Below, in pieces: positions 7,467 through 12,501 of a DNA stretch of 12,501 nt. The first letter of the stretch is position 1. The number at the start of each line of letters is the position of its first letter. The position numbers and the translations under genes were made by a program. Source of the stretch: Flavobacteriales bacterium (GTDB lineage: Bacteria; Bacteroidota; Bacteroidia; Flavobacteriales_F; PHOS-HE28). The notes under the pieces were generated by a model. It worked only from the letters and a program-made list of their open reading frames with translations. It was not told the origin of the DNA and did no database searches. The DNA lies in NCBI GenBank assembly GCA_025455765.1, contig JALOLX010000081.1:1-12501 (forward strand), given 5' to 3'.

Positions 7467-8468
7467 CTACGTCTTTCGCTTGAGCCGCTTCGCAACCTGC
7501 TTCGCCTCGCTCTTCAACCTGCGTTCCACCTTCTTCACGTCCTCGCCGGGCGGAAGCTCCTCTGGGGTGATGCCGCGTTGCAACATGCTGTTGCGCACCG
7601 CCTTGTTGCTCGCCACATGCTCCTCTCCGATCGACCTCATGCCGTGCAGGTCCTTCTCCAACACGTTGTGGCTGGTCATCTCTGTGGCGAAGTCCTTGGC
7701 CTTGATCGCCAGGGTGGAAAGGAAGTCGGCCAGCGGACGAGTGTCGGGTGCGCCCAGCTTGCGCTTCATGTCATTGGTGCTGGCGCCTCCAAAAAGGGCT
7801 TGATCGCCCTTGCTGCGGATCACCGCGAAGCCTGCGTGGTCCACTCCGCGCTCGTAGATGATGCCACTGAGCTGCGAAGCCAACCCCGGACCACCCTTCG
7901 GGCTGCGCCAGGATCTTTCACGCCCAACCATCGTTGCTCGGCCCTCACGTAGCTGACTGCTATGCTCGGGCCTCGCGCCTCGGTTGGTCGCGAAATCTCT
8001 CCGGCTCGCTACCAAAAATGGTACGGGGTTCGCTTCATTCTCGCTCTTCATCAACTTATCCCGGGCCGTCACGCGGGCCACGTCCAGCAGCCGCTGCTCG
8101 ATCACTTCCTGCTTGCGTGTCTGCACCGCGAAGTAGGTCTGCGCAAAGGCAATAGCGGGCTTGGCCGGATCTCCGTTCTGGGCGATGAGGTAGCAGGCGT
8201 AGCGGGTAAGGGCAATGTCCTCGATCATGCGCTCGCTTCCTGAACCAAGCAAGACCATTTTGTTGATCCCAACAAAATGGTCGGAGACCCCCTCCCCAGC
8301 CGCTTCGCAGGCCTCGCGCGCCTTGTCCACCACCTTGGTGAAGTTGCGCCACTCGGTATAGCCGAGCACGGCTTGCAACTCCCGAGCGCTCCAGCACTCC
8401 ACCCCCTTGATCTCTCCGCTCGCTGCCTCGAACCGTGCGAACAATTCTTGGATCTGCTCTTTCTTCAT
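7467..8468 (-). CDS. dinD: DinD-like DNA-damage-inducible protein with an in-frame 54-codon insert
   Basis: 333 residues and clearly DinD: WSARELQAVLGYTEWRNF (26-43), DHFVGINKMVLLGSGSER (63-80), TRYACYLIAQNGDPAKPAIA (88-107), QTYFAVQTRKQE (110-121), then GIIYERGVDHAGFAVIRSKG (202-221), NKAVRNSML and GITPEELPPGEDVKKVERRL. In E. coli DinD is an SOS-induced protein reported to interact with RecA; the role here is inferred. Between KLMKSE and QLSGIIYE lie residues about 145-198, which I do not recall from any DinD. They are encoded by a palindromic element (7876-8037). Removing those 162 nt leaves SEKQLSGII in frame, as expected for the family, so the gene stays open and may make a protein with an extra basic, Arg-rich loop. 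ATG 8468 (MKKEQIQELF) is preferred over a GTG at 8489. No recognisable LexA box was found upstream. It converges on the beta-helix gene. Confidence 0.9.
   Translation of the reverse strand: MKKEQIQELFARFEAASGEIKGVECWSARELQAVLGYTEWRNFTKVVDKAREACEAAGEGVSDHFVGINKMVLLGSGSERMIEDIALTRYACYLIAQNGDPAKPAIAFAQTYFAVQTRKQEVIEQRLLDVARVTARDKLMKSENEANPVPFLVASRRDFATNRGARPEHSSQLREGRATMVGRERSWRSPKGGPGLASQLSGIIYERGVDHAGFAVIRSKGDQALFGGASTNDMKRKLGAPDTRPLADFLSTLAIKAKDFATEMTSHNVLEKDLHGMRSIGEEHVASNKAVRNSMLQRGITPEELPPGEDVKKVERRLKSEAKQVAKRLKRKT
7876..8037. mobile_element. 162-bp palindromic, MITE/RPE-like element inserted in frame in dinD
   Basis: The ends are inverted repeats: GAAGCCAACCCCG at 7876-7888 and CGGGGTTCGCTTC at 8024-8036 match at 12 of 13 positions. 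Symmetry continues inward: CCAACC (7924-7929) pairs with GGTTGG (7982-7987), with TTTCACGC and the reverse complement TTTCGCGA next to them, and each arm has a small side hairpin (CCC-TTC-GGG at 7894-7902; TACCA-AAAA-TGGTA at 8010-8023). The centre is near 7955. The length is a multiple of three, the dinD frame is open throughout, and precise removal restores a normal DinD. This resembles the coding palindromic elements (RPEs) known in Rickettsia genes; kinship with those is not claimed. No transposase and no second copy in this window. Confidence 0.72.
8253..8282. repeat. Perfect 12-bp inverted repeat inside dinD
   Basis: GACCATTTTGTT (8253-8264) and AACAAAATGGTC (8271-8282) are exact reverse complements around a 6-nt loop. 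The sequence encodes DHFVGINKMV in the conserved DinD N-terminal domain, so amino acid constraint applies, but a perfect 12-bp arm is unexpected by chance, and its A/T-rich codons differ from the GC-rich surroundings. Confidence 0.75.
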
Positions 8469-8522
8469 GCTAGGGCGCGATCGACGCACTTCCCGTCAAC
8501 CGCGTTCGGACAAGATAGTGGC

Positions 8523-8544
8523 GGGCTGGCATCCCTGGTAGCCC
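8523..8544. promoter_or_regulatory. Imperfect 22-bp palindrome upstream of dinD
   Basis: GGGCTGGCA and TGGTAGCCC (7 of 9 paired) flank four bases, 55-76 bp upstream of the dinD start. A TATCTTGT box (minus, 8517-8510) lies just downstream. It could be an operator for dinD. The rest of the 8469-8737 gap shows only a cytosine-rich, guanine-poor plus strand at about 8649-8710. Confidence 0.25.
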
Positions 8545-8725
8545 AAGCTCCGCAGGTGTAACTATCCACAGTCCATTCGCCTGTTCATGGTCGCGGTCTG
8601 CTACGCATACGTGCACTTCGTCCAAGCCCACCAACCACGTTCCTTCATCCCCCCAACCCACCCACCATTCGCCCACCTCCCCGACCGCTGCACACTTCAC
8701 CCCTCCCGCGAACGCGCCTGCCGAA

Positions 8726-8733
8726 TACCTTGC
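8726..8733 (+). promoter_or_regulatory. Candidate -7 box for the serine hydrolase gene
   Basis: TACCTTGC lies 12 nt before the ATG at 8738, close to TAnnTTTG and very similar to TACCTTCG before the gene at 5510. No TTG at the expected -33 position, so the call is weak. Confidence 0.28.
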
Positions 8734-8737
8734 ACAC

Positions 8738-10186
8738 ATGCGCCTCCTGCTCCTCGCCTCCACCCTCGCGCTCGCATCCGCAGCTACCGCCCAATCCGAC
8801 AGCGCCAATGCCGCCACCGCGCGCCGCTTCGCGGAAGCATTCGTCCGCGGCGACTACGACGGCATGCACCAGGAACTCGGCGGTCCGCTCGCCCTGGTCT
8901 TCCGGCCTTCGGTGCTCAAGGACAGCTTCGGCCAGATGCGCAACTCCCTCGGCACGCCGCACCTGGACAGTCTGGTGAAACGCAGTCCTACCAGCTATCG
9001 GCTCTTCTTCAGCTACGCCTACGACCCCACGGAAAGCGACCCCTTCAACGTGGTCCTGAGCAAGAAGGCGCGCATCGTGGGACTGGGCAACAGCAGGAGC
9101 CGGATGCGCTTCGCCACCGATACTGTGGCCCGGCCCGTACCCAGCGATGCGGAGTTGCGCAGCACGCTTGATGCCTACCTGAACGACAAGCACCGGCGCG
9201 CCGCCTTCGATGGGTGCGTGATGCTGCTCGACAGCGGCCGTGTGCGCTACAGCACCTGCCTCGGCCAGGCCGACCGCCGCACCGGCGAAACGCTCACCGA
9301 CACCACGCTCTTCGAACTCGCCTCGTGCAGCAAGCCCTTCACCGCAAGCGCCATCCTGCGGCTGATGGAACAGGGCCGCCTGCGCCTCGATGACCGCGTG
9401 CAACAACACCTGCCCGAGCTGCCCTACCGCGATGTCACCCTCCGCCAGCTCCTCGCCCACACCGGTGGCCTGCCCGATTACATGGAGCTGTTGGAGAAGC
9501 ATTGGCCCAAGGACCGCATCGCCACCAACGCCGATGTGCTCGCCGCGCTGGTGAAGCACAGCCCAAAGCCCGTCTTCAAGCCCGGCAAACGCGAGGAATA
9601 CAGCAACACCGGCTATGTGCTGCTCGCCTGCGTGATCGAGCGCATCACCGGCCACAGTTACGCACAGGCCATGGACGAGCTGCTCTTCCGCCCGGCCGGA
9701 CTGGAGCGCACCCGCGTGTACAACACCCGCCGCAGCGGCGAGCTCATCCCCGCCTACGCCTACGGCACCCTGCGCGACAGCACCGGCGCGTTCCACCTGC
9801 CCGACAGCCTGCCCGAAGAGGACTACGTGCGCTGGCTCGATGGCATCACCGGCGATGGCACCGTGAACAGCAACCTGCGCGACCTCGCCTTGTGGGATGC
9901 GGCACTGCGCAGGGGCACCGTGCTTTCCCTCGCCGCGCAGGACAGCATGCACACCCTGCAGCGCACGAAGAACGGCGAGCCGACCAGCACCGGTCTCAGC
10001 TGGTTCATCGAAGGCGGCGACACCCACGAACGCGTGGCCTCGCACTCCGGCGGCTGGCCCGGTTACGCCACCTTCGTCCTGCGCTTCCTCGATCGCCCCC
10101 TCACCGTAGTGGTGCTCAGCAACACGGCCTACATGCGGGTGGACCGCATCGCGAAGAAAGTGGCGGAGTTGGGGTTGGGACGGTGA
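8738..10186 (+). CDS. Exported serine hydrolase, class C beta-lactamase/PBP4*-like, with N-terminal extra domain
   Basis: 482 residues. Signal peptide 1-19 (MRLLLLAST...ATAQ). Residues about 24-115 form a small alpha/beta domain (ARRFAEAFVRGDYDGMHQEL...) resembling the DUF3887/SnoaL-like modules often placed before such hydrolases. From about 137 on it is a beta-lactamase-fold serine hydrolase with all three motifs: SxxK as S196-C-S-K199, YxN as Y288-S-N290, and H436-S-G-G in place of KTG. LLAHTGGLPDY (238-248) and NTGYVLLACVIE (290-301) are further family hallmarks. Members act as esterases, D-aminopeptidases or peptidoglycan-modifying enzymes; real beta-lactam resistance is not implied. It probably acts in the periplasm or at the surface. 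ATG 8738 begins the signal peptide. Its stop lies 48 bp from the convergent stop of the next minus-strand gene. Confidence 0.93.
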   Translation: MRLLLLASTLALASAATAQSDSANAATARRFAEAFVRGDYDGMHQELGGPLALVFRPSVLKDSFGQMRNSLGTPHLDSLVKRSPTSYRLFFSYAYDPTESDPFNVVLSKKARIVGLGNSRSRMRFATDTVARPVPSDAELRSTLDAYLNDKHRRAAFDGCVMLLDSGRVRYSTCLGQADRRTGETLTDTTLFELASCSKPFTASAILRLMEQGRLRLDDRVQQHLPELPYRDVTLRQLLAHTGGLPDYMELLEKHWPKDRIATNADVLAALVKHSPKPVFKPGKREEYSNTGYVLLACVIERITGHSYAQAMDELLFRPAGLERTRVYNTRRSGELIPAYAYGTLRDSTGAFHLPDSLPEEDYVRWLDGITGDGTVNSNLRDLALWDAALRRGTVLSLAAQDSMHTLQRTKNGEPTSTGLSWFIEGGDTHERVASHSGGWPGYATFVLRFLDRPLTVVVLSNTAYMRVDRIAKKVAELGLGR

Positions 10187-10234
10187 TGTGAACCCTCGGC
10201 AAGCGCGCGTCCGCTTCCGATCGGCTTCCGGAGA

Positions 10235-10702
10235 TCACTCCCCCTCCACCACCCGGAACGGCGGCCCCACCAGCTCCTGGTCGCCCACCAGCAGGATCAC
10301 CGCGCGGTACTCACCGGGCACCCATGGCTTGCCGTAGGCAGGTTGCGCCACATGTGCCGGCACCAAGGCCACCGTTTGCTGGACCCATTCCGCGTCGGGC
10401 ATGCCGCAGCACATCTGGATCCGGTCCGGCGGCAGGTAGTCCACCCACGCATCATCCTCCTTGCGCTGGAAACCGTACAAGGGTGTTCCTCCACTGCAAC
10501 TGCCATCCAGCTTCACATAGCCGGTGACGCGCACCACGATGGTGTCGCTGAGGTGGTAGAGCGGCGCGGAAGGCGCACCGGAGCGTGAGCGTGCATGACC
10601 GATCGACGGCTCCAAGTCGGCATGGATGAACGGCCAGTCCACCGGCTGGGCAACAAGTGCTGTTGAGAGCAGCAGGGCGAAGAGTTGGAAAAGAGGACGC
10701 AT
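10235..10702 (-). CDS. Small secreted protein, local paralogue family (copy B)
   Basis: 155 residues with signal peptide MRPLFQLFALLLSTALVAQ. The mature part is one beta-rich domain: SDTIVVRVTGYVKLDGSC (52-69), PLYGFQRKEDDAWVDYLP (74-91), QMCCGMP (96-102), VALVPAHV, WVPGEYRAVILLVG (127-140) and PPFRVVE. It aligns over its length with the C-terminal half of the protein at 1927-2910, including both cysteine positions, and with its tandem neighbour at 10753-11238. The C-terminal PGEYRAVIL pattern resembles bacterial Ig-like modules, which is a tentative comparison. The function is unknown. The start at 10702 is chosen over one 18 codons upstream because MRPLF begins the signal peptide, as in the paralogues. 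It follows copy C by 50 nt and is probably in the same transcript. Confidence 0.83.
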   Translation of the reverse strand: MRPLFQLFALLLSTALVAQPVDWPFIHADLEPSIGHARSRSGAPSAPLYHLSDTIVVRVTGYVKLDGSCSGGTPLYGFQRKEDDAWVDYLPPDRIQMCCGMPDAEWVQQTVALVPAHVAQPAYGKPWVPGEYRAVILLVGDQELVGPPFRVVEGE

Positions 10703-10752
10703 ACCGTTCGGTACACGCCACTGCAGCTCCGGTTCAATGGAACAGCACCCGC

Positions 10753-11238
10753 TCACCGCTCCACCACATGGAACGGTGGACCGAACATCGGCTTCTTTCC
10801 ACGCATCAACAGCACCACGCGGTATTCGCCCGGCGCCCAGAAGCCGCCCGATGCAGGCCGGTGACCCACCGCCGGCACCAGGCCCACCGGTGGCCCACTA
10901 TGGTCGCTGTAGTAGTGGTCGCGCTTGCGGATGGGATACGGCAGCGGCTGCAGGTCCTCCCATTCGCCATCCACCTGGCGTTGGAACCCGTGCACCGGCA
11001 CGCTCTCATCGAAGGCGGGCACGACCATCACTTCCCCCTCCACCATCACGCGCAAGGTGTCGTCGGTGTATAGCGTGTCGCGGACCTGCAGCCCGGGAGC
11101 CTGGGGCGCGAGCTGCACGTGGGGCGCCACCTGCACTGCATGTCGATGCATACGAGGGACCCGGGCCCGCGGGAAAAGGAGTTGGGCGTGCAGCGCGTGC
11201 ACGAGCAGCAAGGTGGCGAGGAGGAGAAGGGGGCGCAT
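10753..11238 (-). CDS. Small secreted protein, local paralogue family (copy C)
   Basis: 161 residues with signal peptide MRPLLLLATLLLVHALHAQ, a short basic/His-rich linker (22-40), then the shared domain: DTLRVMVEGEVMV, VPVHGFQRQVDGEWEDL (80-96), VGLVPAVGHRP, FWAPGEYRVVLLMRG (133-147) and GPPFHVVE (153-160). It matches copy B best at HGFQR, GEYR and GPPF-x-VVE. It differs by lacking the two conserved cysteines and by having a DHYYSDHSGPP segment (107-117) in their place. The role is unknown; it is presumably periplasmic or extracellular. The upstream 35 codons that are also open are not counted, because the start at 11238 fits the signal peptide and the paralogues. Confidence 0.8.
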   Translation of the reverse strand: MRPLLLLATLLLVHALHAQLLFPRARVPRMHRHAVQVAPHVQLAPQAPGLQVRDTLYTDDTLRVMVEGEVMVVPAFDESVPVHGFQRQVDGEWEDLQPLPYPIRKRDHYYSDHSGPPVGLVPAVGHRPASGGFWAPGEYRVVLLMRGKKPMFGPPFHVVER

Positions 11239-11290
11239 GTGCAATGGTACACGATGGGCGGACGAAAGTTCACTACTTGGTGGTCCGTGG

Positions 11291-11304
11291 GGCGGTGCAC
11301 CGCC
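11291..11304. repeat. Perfect 14-bp palindrome between copy C and the HxlR gene
   Basis: GGCGGTGCACCGCC is a perfect palindrome, 53 bp upstream of copy C and 85 bp past the HxlR stop. With no loop and no T-tract it fits a protein-binding site better than a terminator. A short GC-rich palindrome may be chance in this genome. Confidence 0.3.
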
Positions 11305-11388
11305 GCACCTGGCCGAGCCATCGTGTGCCTGTACAGTGCTCACAGCCCCCGTGCGGCCATCTGTTCGCCGCGCTCCGTTCAGCCCGCG

Positions 11389-11778
11389 CTAAGCCGCCTT
11401 GGCCGCCCGTCCCCGACCCTTGCGCCCTGCGATCCGCGCCCGATGCGTGTTGCCCCAGTCGCGCATGGCCGCGATCAACGGCTCCAGCGTATGCCCGTGG
11501 GCGGTCAGCTGGTACTCCACCGTAACCGGCACCGTGGCCTTCACCGTGCGCGACACCAGCTGGTTCTGCTCCAGGTCGCGCAGCTCCTTGCTCAGCATCT
11601 TCGGCGTGATGGTGCCGATGTCGGCCACCAGTTCGTTGAACCGCGATGTGCCCTTGGCCAGCAAGGTCAGGATGATGAGCACCTTCCACTTGCCGGAGAG
11701 CAACTCCACGGTGTCGCGCGTGGGCAGTATCTCCGAGATGCACTTGATGCGGTTCGGTACGTTGGGGAAGTGTTTCAT
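11389..11778 (-). CDS. HxlR-family winged-helix transcriptional regulator
   Basis: 129 residues, the normal HxlR size. The winged helix runs VELLSGKWKVLIILTLL (24-40), RFNELVADIGTITPKMLSKE (46-65), LRDLEQNQLVSRTV (66-79), the wing ATVPVTVEYQLTAHGH (81-96), and a dimerisation helix LEPLIAAMRDWGNTH. Cys13, ahead of the DNA-binding domain, is near where HxlR regulators of the YodB/QorR type have a redox- or quinone-reactive cysteine (family knowledge). The C-terminus is a basic tail (GRKGRGRAAK). It is divergent from a QOR2-like oxidoreductase with 122 bp between starts, the classic layout for a repressor controlling itself and its neighbour. It probably responds to quinones or other electrophiles. 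Confidence 0.93.
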   Translation of the reverse strand: MKHFPNVPNRIKCISEILPTRDTVELLSGKWKVLIILTLLAKGTSRFNELVADIGTITPKMLSKELRDLEQNQLVSRTVKATVPVTVEYQLTAHGHTLEPLIAAMRDWGNTHRARIAGRKGRGRAAKAA

Positions 11779-11820
11779 GACACAGCGTGCAGGCCACGAA
11801 GGTCGGGAGACTTTCCCGAC

Positions 11821-11861
11821 GGATACTACTATCCTTCAGGATAGTGATATCTGATGGATAC
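11821..11861. promoter_or_regulatory. Candidate HxlR operator: inverted repeat within phased GGATA repeats
   Basis: ACTATCC-TTCA-GGATAGT (11828-11845) is a perfect 7-bp-arm inverted repeat in the divergent gap. GGATAC/GGATAG/GGATAC start at 11821, 11839 and 11856, so the half-site recurs every 17-18 bp. It lies 43-83 bp upstream of the HxlR start and 40-80 bp upstream of the oxidoreductase start, so one dimer or a row of dimers could control both. Confidence 0.6.
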
Positions 11862-11880
11862 CACCTTCAGGGAACCTTTG
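11851..11880 (+). promoter_or_regulatory. Candidate promoter of the quinone oxidoreductase gene
   Basis: AACCTTTG at 11873-11880 matches TAnnTTTG except for its first base. CTG at 11851-11853 lies 19 nt upstream in place of the -33 TTG. The leader would be about 15 nt before the ATG at 11901. The -33 region touches the third GGATAC repeat, so bound regulator would block it. Confidence 0.4.
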
Positions 11881-11900
11881 TCCCGTCAACAACGATCCCC

Positions 11901-12501
11901 ATGAACAACAAGATCCTCATCACCGGCGCCAGTGGCCACCTCGGCGGCGGCGTGCTCGCCCACCTCATCCAACTGCTGCCGCCCGCGCAACTGGTCGCCG
12001 CCGGCCGCAACCAACAGGCCCTGGCTCGCTTCGCCGGCACTGGCGTGGCCATCCGCTCCATGGACTTCGATGATCCCGCCTCCATCGAAGCAGCGCTCAC
12101 CGATGTCGGCACGCTCTACATCGTCCCCACCGCCGCGCCCCATCGCCTGGAACAGCACCGCCGCGTGGTGGACATCGCCGCGCGCTCCGGTGTGAAGCAT
12201 GTGCTCTACTCCGGCGTCATCCACCACGATGAGCGCGGTTTCGGGCCGGCCATCGCGGACCACCAGCATACCGAGCAGCACATGGCCGCCAGCGGGCTCC
12301 AGCACACCTTCATCCGCAACGGCATCTACCTCGATGCCATCCCCATGCTCCTGGGCAATGCGCTGGAGAGCGGTGTGTTCGTCTATCCCACCGCACCGAA
12401 CGGTGTGTCCTGGGCCGCACGTGCCGATCTGGCCGAAGCCACCGCACGCATCATCGCCGATCCCGCACACCACGGCAAGGTGCACCAGTTGAGCCTTCCG
12501 C
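11901..12501 (+). CDS. NmrA/QOR2-like NAD(P)H:quinone oxidoreductase, SDR superfamily (3' end cut off)
   Basis: 200 residues visible of an expected 280-290; the end is outside the window. N-terminal Rossmann motif GASGHLG (9-15) after strand KILIT, an Arg36 in AAGRNQ suited to NADP(H), then DFDDPASIEAAL, TLYIVPT, HVLYSGVIH (100-108) and SGLQHTFIRNGIYLDAIP (131-148). The order and spacing match E. coli YtfG/QOR2 (ADEHIETEKMLADSG versus ADHQHTEQHMAASG), an enzyme that reduces quinones with NADPH. The classic SDR YxxxK is absent, as in NmrA-type proteins. It lies divergent to an HxlR regulator with an operator between, so induction by quinone or electrophile stress is the likely mode. The start follows a TAnnTTTG-like promoter. 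Confidence 0.9.
   Translation, partial: MNNKILITGASGHLGGGVLAHLIQLLPPAQLVAAGRNQQALARFAGTGVAIRSMDFDDPASIEAALTDVGTLYIVPTAAPHRLEQHRRVVDIAARSGVKHVLYSGVIHHDERGFGPAIADHQHTEQHMAASGLQHTFIRNGIYLDAIPMLLGNALESGVFVYPTAPNGVSWAARADLAEATARIIADPAHHGKVHQLSLP

Noticed and set aside
8469..8600. Search for a LexA/SOS box upstream of dinD
   Set aside because: No CTG-N10-CAG or other known LexA palindrome was found; SOS control cannot be supported from this sequence.
8645..10045. 466-residue open frame on the minus strand opposite the serine hydrolase
   Set aside because: Its translation is a low-complexity Ala/Gly/Val/His-rich string with no domain, opposite a gene with complete catalytic motifs. Long antisense frames are common in GC-rich DNA.
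11886..12485. 199-residue minus-strand frame opposite the quinone oxidoreductase
   Set aside because: A Gly/Val/Asp-rich shadow with no motif; the plus strand encodes a clear Rossmann enzyme.

Overview
The window looks like a piece of chromosome from a high-GC environmental member of the Bacteroidota (Flavobacteriales-like). Three things point there: a protein with an N-terminal signal peptide and a C-terminal type IX secretion (T9SS) sorting domain (5510-7351), many small exported proteins ending their signals in A-Q, and starts preceded by TAnnTTTG-like boxes rather than clear Shine-Dalgarno sites. This is inference; there is no rRNA or other taxonomic marker. I see no tRNA, rRNA, CRISPR array or transposase.

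Region 1 (1-5486, all minus strand). In transcription order: a carboxypeptidase-regulatory-domain protein with a GTG start and no visible signal peptide (5486-4521), an exported S41-type serine peptidase (4424-2943), a secreted two-part protein (2910-1927), and a membrane class III nucleotide cyclase with periplasmic TPRs (1717 to beyond the window edge). The peptidase and the protein after it are about 30 nt apart and probably co-transcribed; the others have room for their own promoters.

Region 2 (5510-8468). A T9SS-exported parallel beta-helix protein on the plus strand faces a minus-strand dinD. The dinD gene is intact but carries a 162-bp, exactly in-frame insert that is itself a long imperfect palindrome with near-perfect 13-bp terminal inverted repeats. 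Removing it restores an ordinary DinD sequence. This is the most unusual object in the window.

Region 3 (8738-11238). An exported serine beta-lactamase-like hydrolase with an N-terminal extension (plus) converges on two tandem small secreted proteins (minus). These two are paralogues of each other and of the C-terminal half of the 2910-1927 protein, forming an unrecognised local family.

Region 4 (11389-12501). An HxlR-type regulator (minus) is divergent from an NmrA/QOR2-like NAD(P)H:quinone oxidoreductase (plus, cut by the window edge). The 122 bp between them hold a perfect inverted repeat inside a phased direct-repeat array, which looks like the regulator's operator. By analogy this is an autoregulated electrophile/quinone response module.

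No stretch over 300 bp lacks a gene. The gaps of 209 bp (1718-1926), 269 bp (8469-8737) and 150 bp (11239-11388) hold only the weak promoter or palindrome candidates listed. The 115-bp convergent gap 7352-7466 and the 48-bp convergent gap 10187-10234 show no convincing terminator.
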